Notes: generated by a model not told the origin, from the letters alone. A stretch of DNA of 64,000 nt from Trichlorobacter thiogenes (GCF_900167465.1 NZ_FUWR01000015.1:1-64000); one strand, 5' to 3'; counted from the first letter of the stretch, positions 35,626-44,670 are shown. Translations and numbers: made by a program.

Positions 35626-36501
35626 CTACTCAATGTTCTGGACCTGCTCCCGCATTTTCTCCAACTCCGCCTTCATCTGCACCACCAACGAGGTGATGGT
35701 TGCATCATTTGCCTTGGAACCGATGGTATTTACCTCACGGTTGATCTCCTGCATCAGGAAATCAAGCTTGCGACCTACCGGCTCCTTCAGCAGCAGGGTT
35801 TCATCAAACTGGATAAAGTGGCTCTCCAGACGCACCAGCTCTTCTGTAATATCACAACGGTCAGCCAGCAGGGCAACTTCCTGAGCCAGACGCTGGGGAT
35901 CAAGCTCGGTTCCGCCCAGTAGCTTTTCCAACCGCTGTTGCAGTTTCTGCTGATACTCGTCAACCACCTGAGGAGCGCGCTCCCGGACCTGAGCAACCAG
36001 GGCAGCCAGATCAGTACGTCGCCCCTTCAGATCAGCCTGCAGTGCTTCACCTTCACGCAGCCGCATCCCGTCCAAACCATCAAGGGCCTGTCCCACTGCC
36101 TGCAGCACCAGCGGCAACAGATCTCCCTGTTCTTCACTGGCAGATTCCTGCAGCACATTTCGTTGTGCCAGTATCAATGACAGCGGAATCTCTGCCGAGA
36201 CATGCAGTTCATGGGCCAGATCCAAAAAGGCCTGATGGTATCCCCTGGCCACAGCATGATTCAATGGCGGCACCACCACCTCACCTGTTGCTGCCTCCCA
36301 CTGCACAAACAGATCTGCCTTACCTCGTTTAACACGCCCTCCAACCGCCTTACGCACCTCATGCTCATAGGCCAGAAAACTGCGTGGCATCTTGACCGAC
36401 ACCTCACCATAGCGGTTATTTACCGTCTTTACCTCAACGACACAGCGCCCCTGAATATCTGCTGCCTCGCCCTTGCCATATCCGGTCATACTCTTAATCA
36501 T
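35626..36501 (-). CDS. yicC: YicC-family endoribonuclease-like protein
   Basis: The start at 36501 is chosen because the family begins MIKSMTGYG and GAGGAGG lies upstream; the ten-residue extension is unsupported. The 291-residue product has MTGYGKG at the N-terminus, KTVNNRYGEVSVKMPR near residue 24 and the C-terminal LDFLMQEINREVNTIGSKAND block. YicC proteins have been described as RNases acting on small RNAs. It precedes gmk, as in many Geobacter-type genomes. Confidence 0.92.
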   Translation of the reverse strand: MIKSMTGYGKGEAADIQGRCVVEVKTVNNRYGEVSVKMPRSFLAYEHEVRKAVGGRVKRGKADLFVQWEAATGEVVVPPLNHAVARGYHQAFLDLAHELHVSAEIPLSLILAQRNVLQESASEEQGDLLPLVLQAVGQALDGLDGMRLREGEALQADLKGRRTDLAALVAQVRERAPQVVDEYQQKLQQRLEKLLGGTELDPQRLAQEVALLADRCDITEELVRLESHFIQFDETLLLKEPVGRKLDFLMQEINREVNTIGSKANDATITSLVVQMKAELEKMREQVQNIE

Positions 36502-36682
36502 GCCTGCCTCCTCATATTCATCTCTATTCATATACTGCAGCTGACCTGCTGCTGTCCAGACCGAGAAAACAATAACTGACCTATTGACAACACAGTGGAT
36601 CAGTGTTCAAAGTTTGTCAGCAAGCGAAGTAACGCCCTGAATAACCATAATATTTTCTAACATTATCAGGACTCACATACCT

Positions 36683-38719
36683 ATGAGCAGCCATTCAAAC
36701 ATACGCCATCAGATACTTATCCCTTTGACGCTTACCTTTCTGGTACTGCTATGCTGCTTTCTGCTGGCCCTGTTTGCCATTCGTAATGATGGCATTTCCA
36801 ACACACTGAACAGAGAACACGGAGAATCTATAGCGGTCTTCAAGGCCTTGCTTGTATCAAAGACCGAGTTAATGAGTGCCGAAGCCAATACTATTATCAA
36901 CGATCCAAAACTGAAACAGGCAATGCGTCGCAAAGATCGCACCGCACTCTATTCAGAAGCCCATCCTTATTTACGAAAGCTATCTAAAAGCAAAATTACT
37001 CATCTCTATTTCCATGACCCAACCGGCAAAAATTTTTTAAGGGTTCATCAACCGGATCAGCATAGTGACCATATAAACAGAAGCAGCCTGAATCAGGCAC
37101 TGGAAACCGGTACCCCGAGTCATGGTCTGGAACTGGGACCATTTGGCACACTCACCCTGCGCCTGGTGATCCCCTGGAAATCCCAGGCCGAGTTACTGGG
37201 GTACATCGAACTGGGAACTGACGTCAACGACATCCTGACTGATCTCTCAGTTATAAACAATATTGATTATCTTCTGGTAATCGATAAGGCCTTATTAGGC
37301 AAGAACACCGCTCCCATTGGATATTCATGGGTAAACAGGCATCTCAATTGGGATCAATTTCCGGACAAGCTCATTGTTTCAAAATCCCTGGATCAAATCC
37401 CTCCTGTGTTGCAGCACCGGTTAACCAGCAGAGACCCAAACCAGCTGCAGGATAGAAGCTGGAATACCGCCCATCTTGGTAGCAAGCATTTTGCATTCAA
37501 GGCATTTCCCTTTAAAGAGAGCAGTGGGCGTGAAATTGGCAATTTTATTCTATTGTATGACATGACGCTTCAGGCCAGGCAGTTTCAGCACTTTATTGTA
37601 CTGGCAGTGCTTGGCAGCAGCGTTCTCTGCCTGATCCTGTTTGCCTTTACCTGGCGGATACTTGGCCAGATCAATCAAACCATAGAGACAACACAGCAAA
37701 AGCTGTCAGAAGAGATCAGAAAGACTTCTGAGGCAAACAACCTGCTTGAGGCTGAGATTGGTGAGCGCCAGAAGGCTGAAGAGGCCCTTGTTTACCTGAA
37801 TACGAGCCTTGAAGATCGTATTCGCGATCGGACACGGCACCTTGAAACCGCAACCGTAGAGCTTGAACAGAGACGAAGCGAACTTGATCGGGCGCATTTA
37901 GAATTGCAATCCCGTCAGGCAATGATCCTGCATCAGGATAAAATGGCCAGCATCGGCCTGCTGGCTGCCGGAGTTGCCCATGACATCAATAACCCGATTG
38001 GCTTTGTAACCAACAACCTGGAAGAGCTCCAGATCTACCTATCCCGCTTACAAACCTTTATCGAAGTCCAACAGAAAGAACTTCAGGCAACAGCTTCACC
38101 GGAGTCGCTGCAGACACTCCATAAAAAATGGGATGAGCTGGGAATTGATTACATTTTTGAAGATTTTGGCACGTTGATTGCGGAATCATTAGAGGGTGCC
38201 GGCAGGGTTGGCGATATCGTCAAAAACCTGCGCAGCTTTTCCCGGGTTGATGATCAGGAATACAAGCAGGCTGATATCAATGAGTGCCTGGAAAGCGCAA
38301 TCAGGATTACGCACCACGAACTACGCCACAAGGCAGTGGTACACCGGAAATTTGGCGTTATCCCCACGCTACACTGTCAGGCTCAACAGTTAAATCAGGT
38401 CTTTATGAACCTTCTGGTTAACGCAGCCCATGCTCTGGATAAACGGGGAGAGATTACGGTAAGCACCTGGTCAGATACAAAAAACATCTCTATCAGCATT
38501 GCCGACACCGGCTGCGGTATTCCAGAGGAATTACAGCAACGGATTTTCGAACCATTCTTTACCACCAAGGAAACCAACAAAGGAACCGGGCTGGGGCTGA
38601 GCATCGTCGCTGATATTATCCAACAGCACCATGGCACAATCAGCGTACAAAGCCACCAGGGGCAGGGAACAACCTTTATAATCACGCTGCCGATCAAGGC
38701 CGGGGTGGATGATGTCTGA
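36683..38719 (+). CDS. Membrane sensor histidine kinase
   Basis: 678 residues. The N-terminal transmembrane helix (about 9-31) and a second near 310-330 bracket a ~275-residue periplasmic sensor, probably a double Cache-type domain (it contains THLYFHDPTGKNFLRVHQPD). A coiled coil (about 345-420) and a HisKA-like domain with His433 in GVAHDINNP follow. The ATPase has the N box (NQVFMNLLVNAAHAL), G1 (ADTGCGIPE), F box and G2 (GTGLGLSI). Its end overlaps the receiver gene, then an NtrC-type regulator follows, so the three form one phosphorelay unit. The Cache-type domain implies a small extracytoplasmic ligand, unidentified. Confidence 0.9.
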   Translation: MSSHSNIRHQILIPLTLTFLVLLCCFLLALFAIRNDGISNTLNREHGESIAVFKALLVSKTELMSAEANTIINDPKLKQAMRRKDRTALYSEAHPYLRKLSKSKITHLYFHDPTGKNFLRVHQPDQHSDHINRSSLNQALETGTPSHGLELGPFGTLTLRLVIPWKSQAELLGYIELGTDVNDILTDLSVINNIDYLLVIDKALLGKNTAPIGYSWVNRHLNWDQFPDKLIVSKSLDQIPPVLQHRLTSRDPNQLQDRSWNTAHLGSKHFAFKAFPFKESSGREIGNFILLYDMTLQARQFQHFIVLAVLGSSVLCLILFAFTWRILGQINQTIETTQQKLSEEIRKTSEANNLLEAEIGERQKAEEALVYLNTSLEDRIRDRTRHLETATVELEQRRSELDRAHLELQSRQAMILHQDKMASIGLLAAGVAHDINNPIGFVTNNLEELQIYLSRLQTFIEVQQKELQATASPESLQTLHKKWDELGIDYIFEDFGTLIAESLEGAGRVGDIVKNLRSFSRVDDQEYKQADINECLESAIRITHHELRHKAVVHRKFGVIPTLHCQAQQLNQVFMNLLVNAAHALDKRGEITVSTWSDTKNISISIADTGCGIPEELQQRIFEPFFTTKETNKGTGLGLSIVADIIQQHHGTISVQSHQGQGTTFIITLPIKAGVDDV

Positions 38720-39119
38720 GACACTACACATACTCTGCGTTGATGACGAAGAACATATCCTGAAAACCCTTGAGCGGTTCTGCCACAATGAAGACATTCC
38801 GATGCTGGCTGCCTCATCAGCTGCTGAGGCGCTGAAGCTATTGGAAAACAAGCAGGTTAACATCATTATTTCAGACTATCAGATGCCGGAAACAGACGGC
38901 CTGGTATTTCTGAATGAAGTCAGCTGCAGGTGGCCTGAAATTATCAGGATCATACTTTCAGGATTCATCGAAACAACAGCTGTGACTCAGGCATTGCAAG
39001 AGGGCAAAGTTTTTGGTTTTTTACCCAAGCCTTGGCAACGCAGTGAATTAAAAAGTATGATCCAGGCTGCTGCAGCCCAGTATCAGACCAACATCCGTAC
39101 AAAGGGAACGCCGTCATGA
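38709..39119 (+). CDS. Stand-alone response regulator receiver
   Basis: A 136-residue receiver domain with the acidic pocket CVDDEE, phospho-acceptor Asp56 in ISDYQMPETDG, a Ser in LSGF and Lys in LPKPW. There is no output domain, and the sequence ends shortly after the fold. Sandwiched between the kinase (overlapping its 3' end) and the NtrC-type gene (4-base overlap), it may be an intermediate or a phosphate sink. Two adjacent ATGs at 38709 and 38712 are both possible starts. Confidence 0.88.
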   Translation: MMSETLHILCVDDEEHILKTLERFCHNEDIPMLAASSAAEALKLLENKQVNIIISDYQMPETDGLVFLNEVSCRWPEIIRIILSGFIETTAVTQALQEGKVFGFLPKPWQRSELKSMIQAAAAQYQTNIRTKGTPS

Positions 39120-40483
39120 GCGCAACCACCCGCATTCTTTTTGTTGATGATGAGCCAGCCTACTGCCGCATTTTCCGTACACGTATTGGTGCAGACCCAC
39201 AGTTCCAGATTGAAACTGCCAATAGTGGCGACGAGGCGCTTACACGCCTGCAAACGTTTCCTGCCGATATCGTCTTCGCCGACATGAATATGCCGCTCAT
39301 GGATGGGATAGAGCTGCTAACTGAGATTAAAAACCGATATCCCCAGATTTTTGTGATTATGCTGACCGGTGATGATGCAACCTCTCAAGTCGTCAAGGCG
39401 ATGAAGGCAGGTGCCTACGACTACCTGCTGAAACCGATGGATCTTGAGATGGTTAAACGTTCTATCCAGACCATCCTGGATCACAAGGCAGCCGTACAGT
39501 CAGGCAGATCAGAAAGATGCAGCCAGGGAGAAAACTTCTGCTTTGAAAACATCATCGGCCAGGACCGAAAAATGTTTGAGATCTATGAGCAGATTAACCA
39601 GGTTGCTCAGAGTATGGCCACTGTTCTGATTACCGGCGAAAGCGGTACCGGCAAAGAATTGATAGCAGCCGCCATACATGCCAAAAGCCCCCGTAAGAAC
39701 AAACCATTTATCCAGATCAACTGCGCAGCATTGGCCGAAGGCCTGATCAGCAGCGAGCTGTTTGGCCATGAAAAAGGCGCCTTTACCGGTGCCATCACCC
39801 GTAAAAAAGGTTTTTTTGAACAGGCCACCGGTGGCACCCTCTTTCTGGATGAAATTGGCGATATCTCCCCCACAACACAGGTTTCTCTCCTGCGTATCCT
39901 GGAACTGGGAACCTTTCAGCGGGTCGGTGGATCAGAAACCATCAAGGCAGATGTACGCTTAATCTGCGCCACAAACCGGGATCTGGCGGCAGCAACCAGG
40001 GAAAAACTGTTTCGTGAAGACCTCTATTACCGCCTGAATGTTGTTTCCTTGCAAGCCCCACCACTGCGAGACCGCAAGTCAGATATCCCACTGCTGGCCA
40101 ACTACTTTCTGGAGCGTTTCAGCACCATTAATAGCAAACAGATTGAAGGCATTTCCCGTGATGCAATGGATCTGCTCTGCGCCTATGACTGGCCCGGTAA
40201 CTGCCGTGAATTGGCCAATATCATTGAACATGCCGTTGTCTTCTGCCGTGAAAAAAGCCTTACCAGAGAACTCCTGCCAGCCCAGTTTAAAACGACAGAA
40301 CCATCTGTTGTTCCGGTGAACAACATTACAACACCAACGCTTGCTGAGGCCGAACATGCACTGATTAAAAAGGCCCTTGAAGCATCAAACTGGAACCTAA
40401 AAATGGCTGCAGAGGCACTGGATATTGCCCGTGGCACCCTCTATAGCAAGATTGAAAAATACCATCTGCATAAACCAGACTGA
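39116..40483 (+). CDS. NtrC-family sigma-54-dependent response regulator
   Basis: 455 residues: receiver (Asp56 in FADMNMPLMDG), AAA+ ATPase with Walker A GESGTGKE and the sigma-54-contacting loop GAFTGA, Walker B-type LFLDEIGD, and a C-terminal Fis-type helix-turn-helix (about 415-450, WNLKMAAEALDIARGTLYSKI). The GAFTGA loop shows it can activate sigma-54 polymerase. A near-perfect sigma-54 promoter lies about 380 bp downstream, ahead of the decaheme cytochrome gene, which makes that operon the obvious target. Confidence 0.93.
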   Translation: MSATTRILFVDDEPAYCRIFRTRIGADPQFQIETANSGDEALTRLQTFPADIVFADMNMPLMDGIELLTEIKNRYPQIFVIMLTGDDATSQVVKAMKAGAYDYLLKPMDLEMVKRSIQTILDHKAAVQSGRSERCSQGENFCFENIIGQDRKMFEIYEQINQVAQSMATVLITGESGTGKELIAAAIHAKSPRKNKPFIQINCAALAEGLISSELFGHEKGAFTGAITRKKGFFEQATGGTLFLDEIGDISPTTQVSLLRILELGTFQRVGGSETIKADVRLICATNRDLAAATREKLFREDLYYRLNVVSLQAPPLRDRKSDIPLLANYFLERFSTINSKQIEGISRDAMDLLCAYDWPGNCRELANIIEHAVVFCREKSLTRELLPAQFKTTEPSVVPVNNITTPTLAEAEHALIKKALEASNWNLKMAAEALDIARGTLYSKIEKYHLHKPD

Positions 40484-40567
40484 CTGTATGCATTTTCCAT
40501 AGACCGTCTTGTCAGCTATCTCGCCTGACCCTACCCGCCCCTGTTCCTTAGCCCCAACCCTGCTGCC

Positions 40568-40752
40568 GGATTTTGAACACTCCCCACTACATGTACAATA
40601 TGCTGTTTTCACTTTATTTACACATAAAACAAACAGATCAACGTCACTAACCGCCGGATCTTGAACAGCCATTTTTGCCAAAACCAGCCCTTTTACGTTC
40701 AATTTAATGAAATAGGGCCATATCATCAAAACCTACTGTTGTATTTTGAACA
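40568..40752 (+). promoter_or_regulatory. Three direct repeats, candidate enhancer sites for the NtrC-type regulator
   Basis: GGATTTTGAACA at 40568-40579, GGATCTTGAACA at 40656-40667 and GTATTTTGAACA at 40741-40752, spaced 88 and 85 bases and each followed within a few bases by a C-rich run. They lie about 110-290 bases upstream of the sigma-54 promoter, the usual distance range for enhancer-bound activators. NtrC-type sites are often palindromic, which these are not, so the assignment is tentative. Confidence 0.45.
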
Positions 40753-40858
40753 CAGCCCCCTGCACACCCCCACACAACTTCTTAACAAACCTGCCTAACC
40801 AGTCACCACAAATAAAATTACACAATAAAATAAGAGCCTTAGATCGCACACAGCACAA

Positions 40859-40874
40859 TGGCACATCCATTGCT
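40859..40874 (+). promoter_or_regulatory. Sigma-54 (RpoN) promoter
   Basis: TGGCACATCCATTGCT matches the -24/-12 consensus TGGCAC-N5-TTGCW exactly, including the GG and GC doublets with 10 bases between them. Transcription would start near 40885 and run into the cytochrome-porin pair with a ~150-base leader. Confidence 0.8.
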
Positions 40875-41033
40875 AAACACCATTAGAATTCTAATTATTC
40901 AATAGCCGTAAAATTAACGGCAACCAATACCACTAAACATCTGAAGGAGGATAATTACTGTTTGAACGGAAGCACCTGAAGCAAAGAAGTTCACCCATTT
41001 TTTTGTAGAACGATCACCACAGGAGGAAAACGT

Positions 41034-41897
41034 ATGCCACGAATGTTCGTAAGACTCTCAATGCTAGCTGCAAGTGCGCTCCTGCTGTTCGCAGGCTCAG
41101 CCCTTGCCAACGAAAAGTGCGCTACCTGCCATGCAGACATCGCAGCCAAGCACAAGACTACGCTGCACGGCAAAGCAGGTAAAGATTGCCTCTCATGCCA
41201 CGGTGGTGGAGATGCCCACATTGCCAATCCATCTAAGAACAACATTGTCAGATTCAGCAAAGGTGCAGCAGTTAAGGACCAGAATGCCCAGTGCCAGCAG
41301 TGCCACGCCAAGAATCAGAAGCTGATGTTCTGGGACAACTCAAAGCATAAGCAGGAAGACATTGCCTGTGTTGCCTGCCATACCGTCCACAAGGCATCTA
41401 AGCCTTATGCAAAACAGCCTGAAAAATGCTTTGAATGCCATAAGAACGTGAAGGCTGAAGCCAACAAGTTCTCGCATCATCCAATTGTTGAAGGCAAGAT
41501 CAGCTGCTCAGACTGCCACAATCCTCACGGCACATTATCCAAAAACATGATTAAGGCCGAAAACGTCAATCAGCTTTGCTACACCTGCCATGCTGATAAA
41601 CGTGGTCCTTACATCAACCAGCACCCACCAGTTGAAGAAGATTGCATGATCTGTCACGCCCCCCATGGAACAAAGGCTTACAAACTGACTCGTGAAAAGA
41701 TGCCAAATTTGTGTAACAGCTGTCACGCTGGCACACACGGAACCGGTTTCTGGACTGGATCAAACTCTTTCAGTGGTCCTGGCACCAAGAGTGGCCGTTT
41801 CTTTGCCCAGTCATGCATAAACTGCCACAGCAACATTCACGGATCAAATGCACCAACCGGCACTAGCGGCCGTCACGGTCAGCGTTTTGAGCGATAG
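41034..41897 (+). CDS. MtrA/DmsE-type periplasmic decaheme c-type cytochrome
   Basis: 287 residues with a Sec signal peptide cleaved near ALA-NEK (about residue 26) and ten CXXCH heme-binding motifs: CATCH, CLSCH, CQQCH, CVACH, CFECH, CSDCH, CYTCH, CMICH, CNSCH, CINCH. Spacing and the closing NCHSNIHGSN match the MtrA/DmsE/PioA family. These cytochromes plug the porin encoded next and carry electrons across the outer membrane. No MtrC-like surface cytochrome is adjacent, so the pair resembles MtoAB/PioAB. Direction (metal reduction or Fe(II) oxidation) cannot be read from sequence. AGGAGG precedes the ATG. Confidence 0.92.
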   Translation: MPRMFVRLSMLAASALLLFAGSALANEKCATCHADIAAKHKTTLHGKAGKDCLSCHGGGDAHIANPSKNNIVRFSKGAAVKDQNAQCQQCHAKNQKLMFWDNSKHKQEDIACVACHTVHKASKPYAKQPEKCFECHKNVKAEANKFSHHPIVEGKISCSDCHNPHGTLSKNMIKAENVNQLCYTCHADKRGPYINQHPPVEEDCMICHAPHGTKAYKLTREKMPNLCNSCHAGTHGTGFWTGSNSFSGPGTKSGRFFAQSCINCHSNIHGSNAPTGTSGRHGQRFER

Positions 41898-41911
41898 GGA
41901 GGATACTACAG

Positions 41912-43996
41912 ATGAAAAAAACGATTCTTACTACCTTAGCGATCGTATCTGCTTGTGCAGCCTCAGCTACCGCAGCAGACCTTGATGGATCTGTAAGCGT
42001 TGGTGGCAGTCTTTCAAGCATTCATGGCCAAAAAGCCAAAGCAAACGAATACCGTGCTTTGGGTGATGGGGCAGCCGGAGGTTTTGACCTTAATTACCGG
42101 ACACCAAGCTCATTCCTGGACGTTGATGCCAATGTTTCCGTTACCGAAGGCAAGCAGCCGACTCAAGACCTTGCAACCGACAATAATTTCAAAATCAAGG
42201 GGGGAATGACTGATCTTTTCAAGCTGTCACTATTTTACAACGAGATCCCACACAATCTAACTTTTGGCGCGTCAACCTTCATGAACGGCGTGGGCACAAA
42301 TGTACTGACATCCCCCTTGACACCGGCAACAACAGTACCAACTGTGGCCAACACTGCGGGCCTCTGGAAAAGTTTTGATTACTCTTTATTCCGTCGTAAC
42401 TTTGGTGCAGATGCAGAAGTTTCACTCAAAACTCCATTTTTCTTTAGCGCCCGTGTTGACAGGCAGGAAACCAGCGGTCTGCAACCTTACAATTGGACAA
42501 CACAACTTCGAGAGCTACCTGCTCCTGTCGACTACACAACTGATACTCTATTCCTACAAACCGGCTATCGCAGTAAATCATTGATTGCAACTATTGAAGG
42601 AACAATCAGTAACTTCCAGAATGCCAATAATACAATTTATATTGGACAACTTGGCAATACCGCTGCCACTGCAGCTGGCTATGGTTATCTTCCTCCGGAC
42701 AACAGGCTTTACAAGGTTGCCGGTTCCATTATGTACAAGTTACCACTTTGGTCTACCACACTCATGGCGCGTGGCAGCCATGCAATGCAGGAAAGCAACC
42801 CATTATTGTTTGAGGCCCCTGCAGCTGGTTTAACCTGGAACGGCTTAATCACAACAGACAACGGTAGCGTTGTGATTACATCATCACCATTACCAAAGCT
42901 TGATACACGTATTCACTTTAACTATCTGATCACTAAAAATAAAAGTGACAACATAAATTACTCAACAAGCGCAACAGCAACGTCATACAACCAAGTTGCA
43001 GCTAAATATGATTACAATAAAAAAGTGGGTGGCATTGACCTAAGCTACAAACTTCCTGCTGAGACAAAGGTATTAGCAGGATATGAGTATAGCGATGTCC
43101 ATCGTGCAACATGGGCGGCTGATCCAGTATTAACAGTTGCTGGAGCACCGCACGCTACTAAGACAACTGATCATACGGTGTATATGCAGGTCAAAAACAA
43201 CCTGCTTGACTGGGTGAGTGGCAAACTGCGCTATGAACACCAGTTCAGATCAAGCGAATATCCTACACTTGGCCTCTATGCTGCAACTAACCGTATGGGT
43301 TATTTCCGGGCATTTGAAGCAGCTGATAAAGACATGGATGCCATCAAAACCGAACTTGAGTTTGAACCACTGCACGGCTTGAGTATCGGACTACAGTACG
43401 CACTTAAGCTGAATAAGTACACCAACTCACCGCTTGGTATGCAAGACGATACCCGCCATGAATTCTATGCAGACGCAACCTATGTAGCAGGAATTGCAAA
43501 AGTAAATGTGTATGGAGAACTAGAAACAGTTGAGACCAATGGGAAATTTTATGCGGGCACTTATGGATCAGCTGCAACAGCTACCAACAACTTCTTTTGG
43601 ACAACCAAGCGCAAAGACTTGAACTATGCGTTCGGCAGCACAGTTGATGTAAGTATCATTAAAGACCTTCTGTCTGCCTATGCTGGTTATCGTTACGAAA
43701 AAGCAAATGGTTCTAATGATTTCACCGTATCGAACGCATCAATCATGACCACACCATACTCGAATGTAAACTCTTTGGATGACTATACCAAGCATTCGTT
43801 GAATGCAAAATTGACCTACCAAGCATCTAAAGCTGTGAGCATAGACCTTGGTTATCTGTACGAAAATCTAAAGTATTCTGATGATGCCTATGCTAACTAC
43901 ACCAACATTGTTGGAACCAACTTTTTGACTGGTGCCTACGCCAATCCCAACTACGATGCCAGCGTGGTCTATACCAAGCTGACCTACAAATTCTAA
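41912..43996 (+). CDS. MtrB/PioB-type outer-membrane beta-barrel porin
   Basis: 694 residues: a signal peptide (cleavage near ATAADLD), then a long series of amphipathic strands rich in Tyr, Thr and Asn, ending in a C-terminal Phe (YTKLTYKF) as outer-membrane barrels do. The closing block of paired strands (AKLTYQASKAVSIDLGYLYENLKYSDD) resembles MtrB/PioB. Unlike MtrB of Shewanella, there is no N-terminal CXXC; the only Cys lies in the signal peptide. It begins 14 bases after the cytochrome gene, with which it should form a transmembrane electron conduit. Codon use and base composition are a little more A/T-rich than the neighbours. Confidence 0.88.
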   Translation: MKKTILTTLAIVSACAASATAADLDGSVSVGGSLSSIHGQKAKANEYRALGDGAAGGFDLNYRTPSSFLDVDANVSVTEGKQPTQDLATDNNFKIKGGMTDLFKLSLFYNEIPHNLTFGASTFMNGVGTNVLTSPLTPATTVPTVANTAGLWKSFDYSLFRRNFGADAEVSLKTPFFFSARVDRQETSGLQPYNWTTQLRELPAPVDYTTDTLFLQTGYRSKSLIATIEGTISNFQNANNTIYIGQLGNTAATAAGYGYLPPDNRLYKVAGSIMYKLPLWSTTLMARGSHAMQESNPLLFEAPAAGLTWNGLITTDNGSVVITSSPLPKLDTRIHFNYLITKNKSDNINYSTSATATSYNQVAAKYDYNKKVGGIDLSYKLPAETKVLAGYEYSDVHRATWAADPVLTVAGAPHATKTTDHTVYMQVKNNLLDWVSGKLRYEHQFRSSEYPTLGLYAATNRMGYFRAFEAADKDMDAIKTELEFEPLHGLSIGLQYALKLNKYTNSPLGMQDDTRHEFYADATYVAGIAKVNVYGELETVETNGKFYAGTYGSAATATNNFFWTTKRKDLNYAFGSTVDVSIIKDLLSAYAGYRYEKANGSNDFTVSNASIMTTPYSNVNSLDDYTKHSLNAKLTYQASKAVSIDLGYLYENLKYSDDAYANYTNIVGTNFLTGAYANPNYDASVVYTKLTYKF

Positions 43997-44011
43997 CCCC
44001 TTCCACAAAAA

Positions 44012-44032
44012 GGCGGCCCGCAACGGGCCGCC
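44012..44032 (+). terminator. Strong hairpin after the porin gene
   Basis: A perfect 9-bp stem GGCGGCCCG / CGGGCCGCC with loop CAA begins 15 bases after the porin stop. There is no U-run after it, so it may stabilise the mRNA 3' end or act with the canonical terminator 60 bases on. Confidence 0.5.
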
Positions 44033-44091
44033 AGCAGTACAGCAAAATCCTTCATGTGGTGGATGTACTGTTAGGGTACTTCCAACACTTT

Positions 44092-44123
44092 GCCTCCCCG
44101 CCTTCTCCCGGGGAGGCTTTTTT
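44092..44123 (+). terminator. Rho-independent terminator of the cytochrome-porin operon
   Basis: GCCTCCCCG / CGGGGAGGC (9 bp) followed directly by TTTTTT. It ends immediately before the convergent HD-domain gene's stop. Confidence 0.85.
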
Positions 44124-44124
44124 A

Positions 44125-44667
44125 TTATTCCCCAAATTCCCGCTGCCAGGCCTCAAAAATGGCAACCTTGTCGTCATCAAACTTAGCCAGACTTTTTCTG
44201 ATTTTCTCTACCGACTTTTCCTTTTCAAGCCGATCCGGATTCTTTGAGAAGAAGAGATCAGCATAGCAGATGATCCGCTCTGCAAGGGTTTCCGGGGTCA
44301 TATCCCGCTGCGGCAGCGGCAGATTCTGGCTGCTTATGTCGTTTATCGTAAGCCCTACCCCGGTATGACGTTCACAGATCAGGGCATGTAGCGGCAATCC
44401 CTCTGCATCAAGCAGCTCTCTACCCAACACGCCGTGCCGGATATACGGTTCTTGGCCATGGCAGGCAATATCCGGCGCATCCACCTTGCAGACACCGATA
44501 TCATGCAGATAGGCAGCCTCTATAACCAGGCGGCGGGTTTCTGAATCTGCATTGACTGCTGCACAGGCAGAAAGCGCCTTACCAGCCACCATCTTGCCAT
44601 GGATCATCAGGATCTCCGCTGTTTCGGGACTGCAATAGCGTTTCAATAGCTCTTCAACCGCTAACAT
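44125..44667 (-). CDS. HD-domain (HDIG-type) phosphohydrolase-like protein
   Basis: 180 residues with HGKMVAGKA near residue 24, the metal-binding AAYLHDIGVCK near 51 and a later RHGVLGRELLD and CERHTG, the pattern of small HD phosphohydrolases. The C-terminal part is charged and helical. Substrate unknown; nucleotides or phosphorylated metabolites are usual. It begins 3 bases after the MscS gene stop, so the two are probably co-transcribed. Confidence 0.82.
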   Translation of the reverse strand: MLAVEELLKRYCSPETAEILMIHGKMVAGKALSACAAVNADSETRRLVIEAAYLHDIGVCKVDAPDIACHGQEPYIRHGVLGRELLDAEGLPLHALICERHTGVGLTINDISSQNLPLPQRDMTPETLAERIICYADLFFSKNPDRLEKEKSVEKIRKSLAKFDDDKVAIFEAWQREFGE

Positions 44668-44670
44668 GGG

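Larger units (their letters stand above)
40484..41033. promoter_or_regulatory. Long regulatory region between the NtrC gene and the mtrA-like gene
   Basis: A 550-base gap rich in signals. Three direct repeats of [G]GAT[T/C]TTGAACA lie at 40568, 40656 and 40741 (the third reads GTATTTTGAACA). A sigma-54 promoter lies at 40859-40874, a palindrome TTAGAATTCTAA just after it, a small hairpin GCCGT/ACGGC at about 40907-40923, and an isolated AAGGAGG at 40944-40950. That last site is followed by a possible short leader frame: CTG at 40958, 16 codons, stop at 41006. The true ribosome-binding site of the cytochrome gene is AGGAGG about 7 bases before 41034. Confidence 0.6.

Noticed and set aside
44012-44032. 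Main terminator of the porin operon
   Set aside because: Strong stem but no T-run; the hairpin at 44092-44123 has the full terminator signature.
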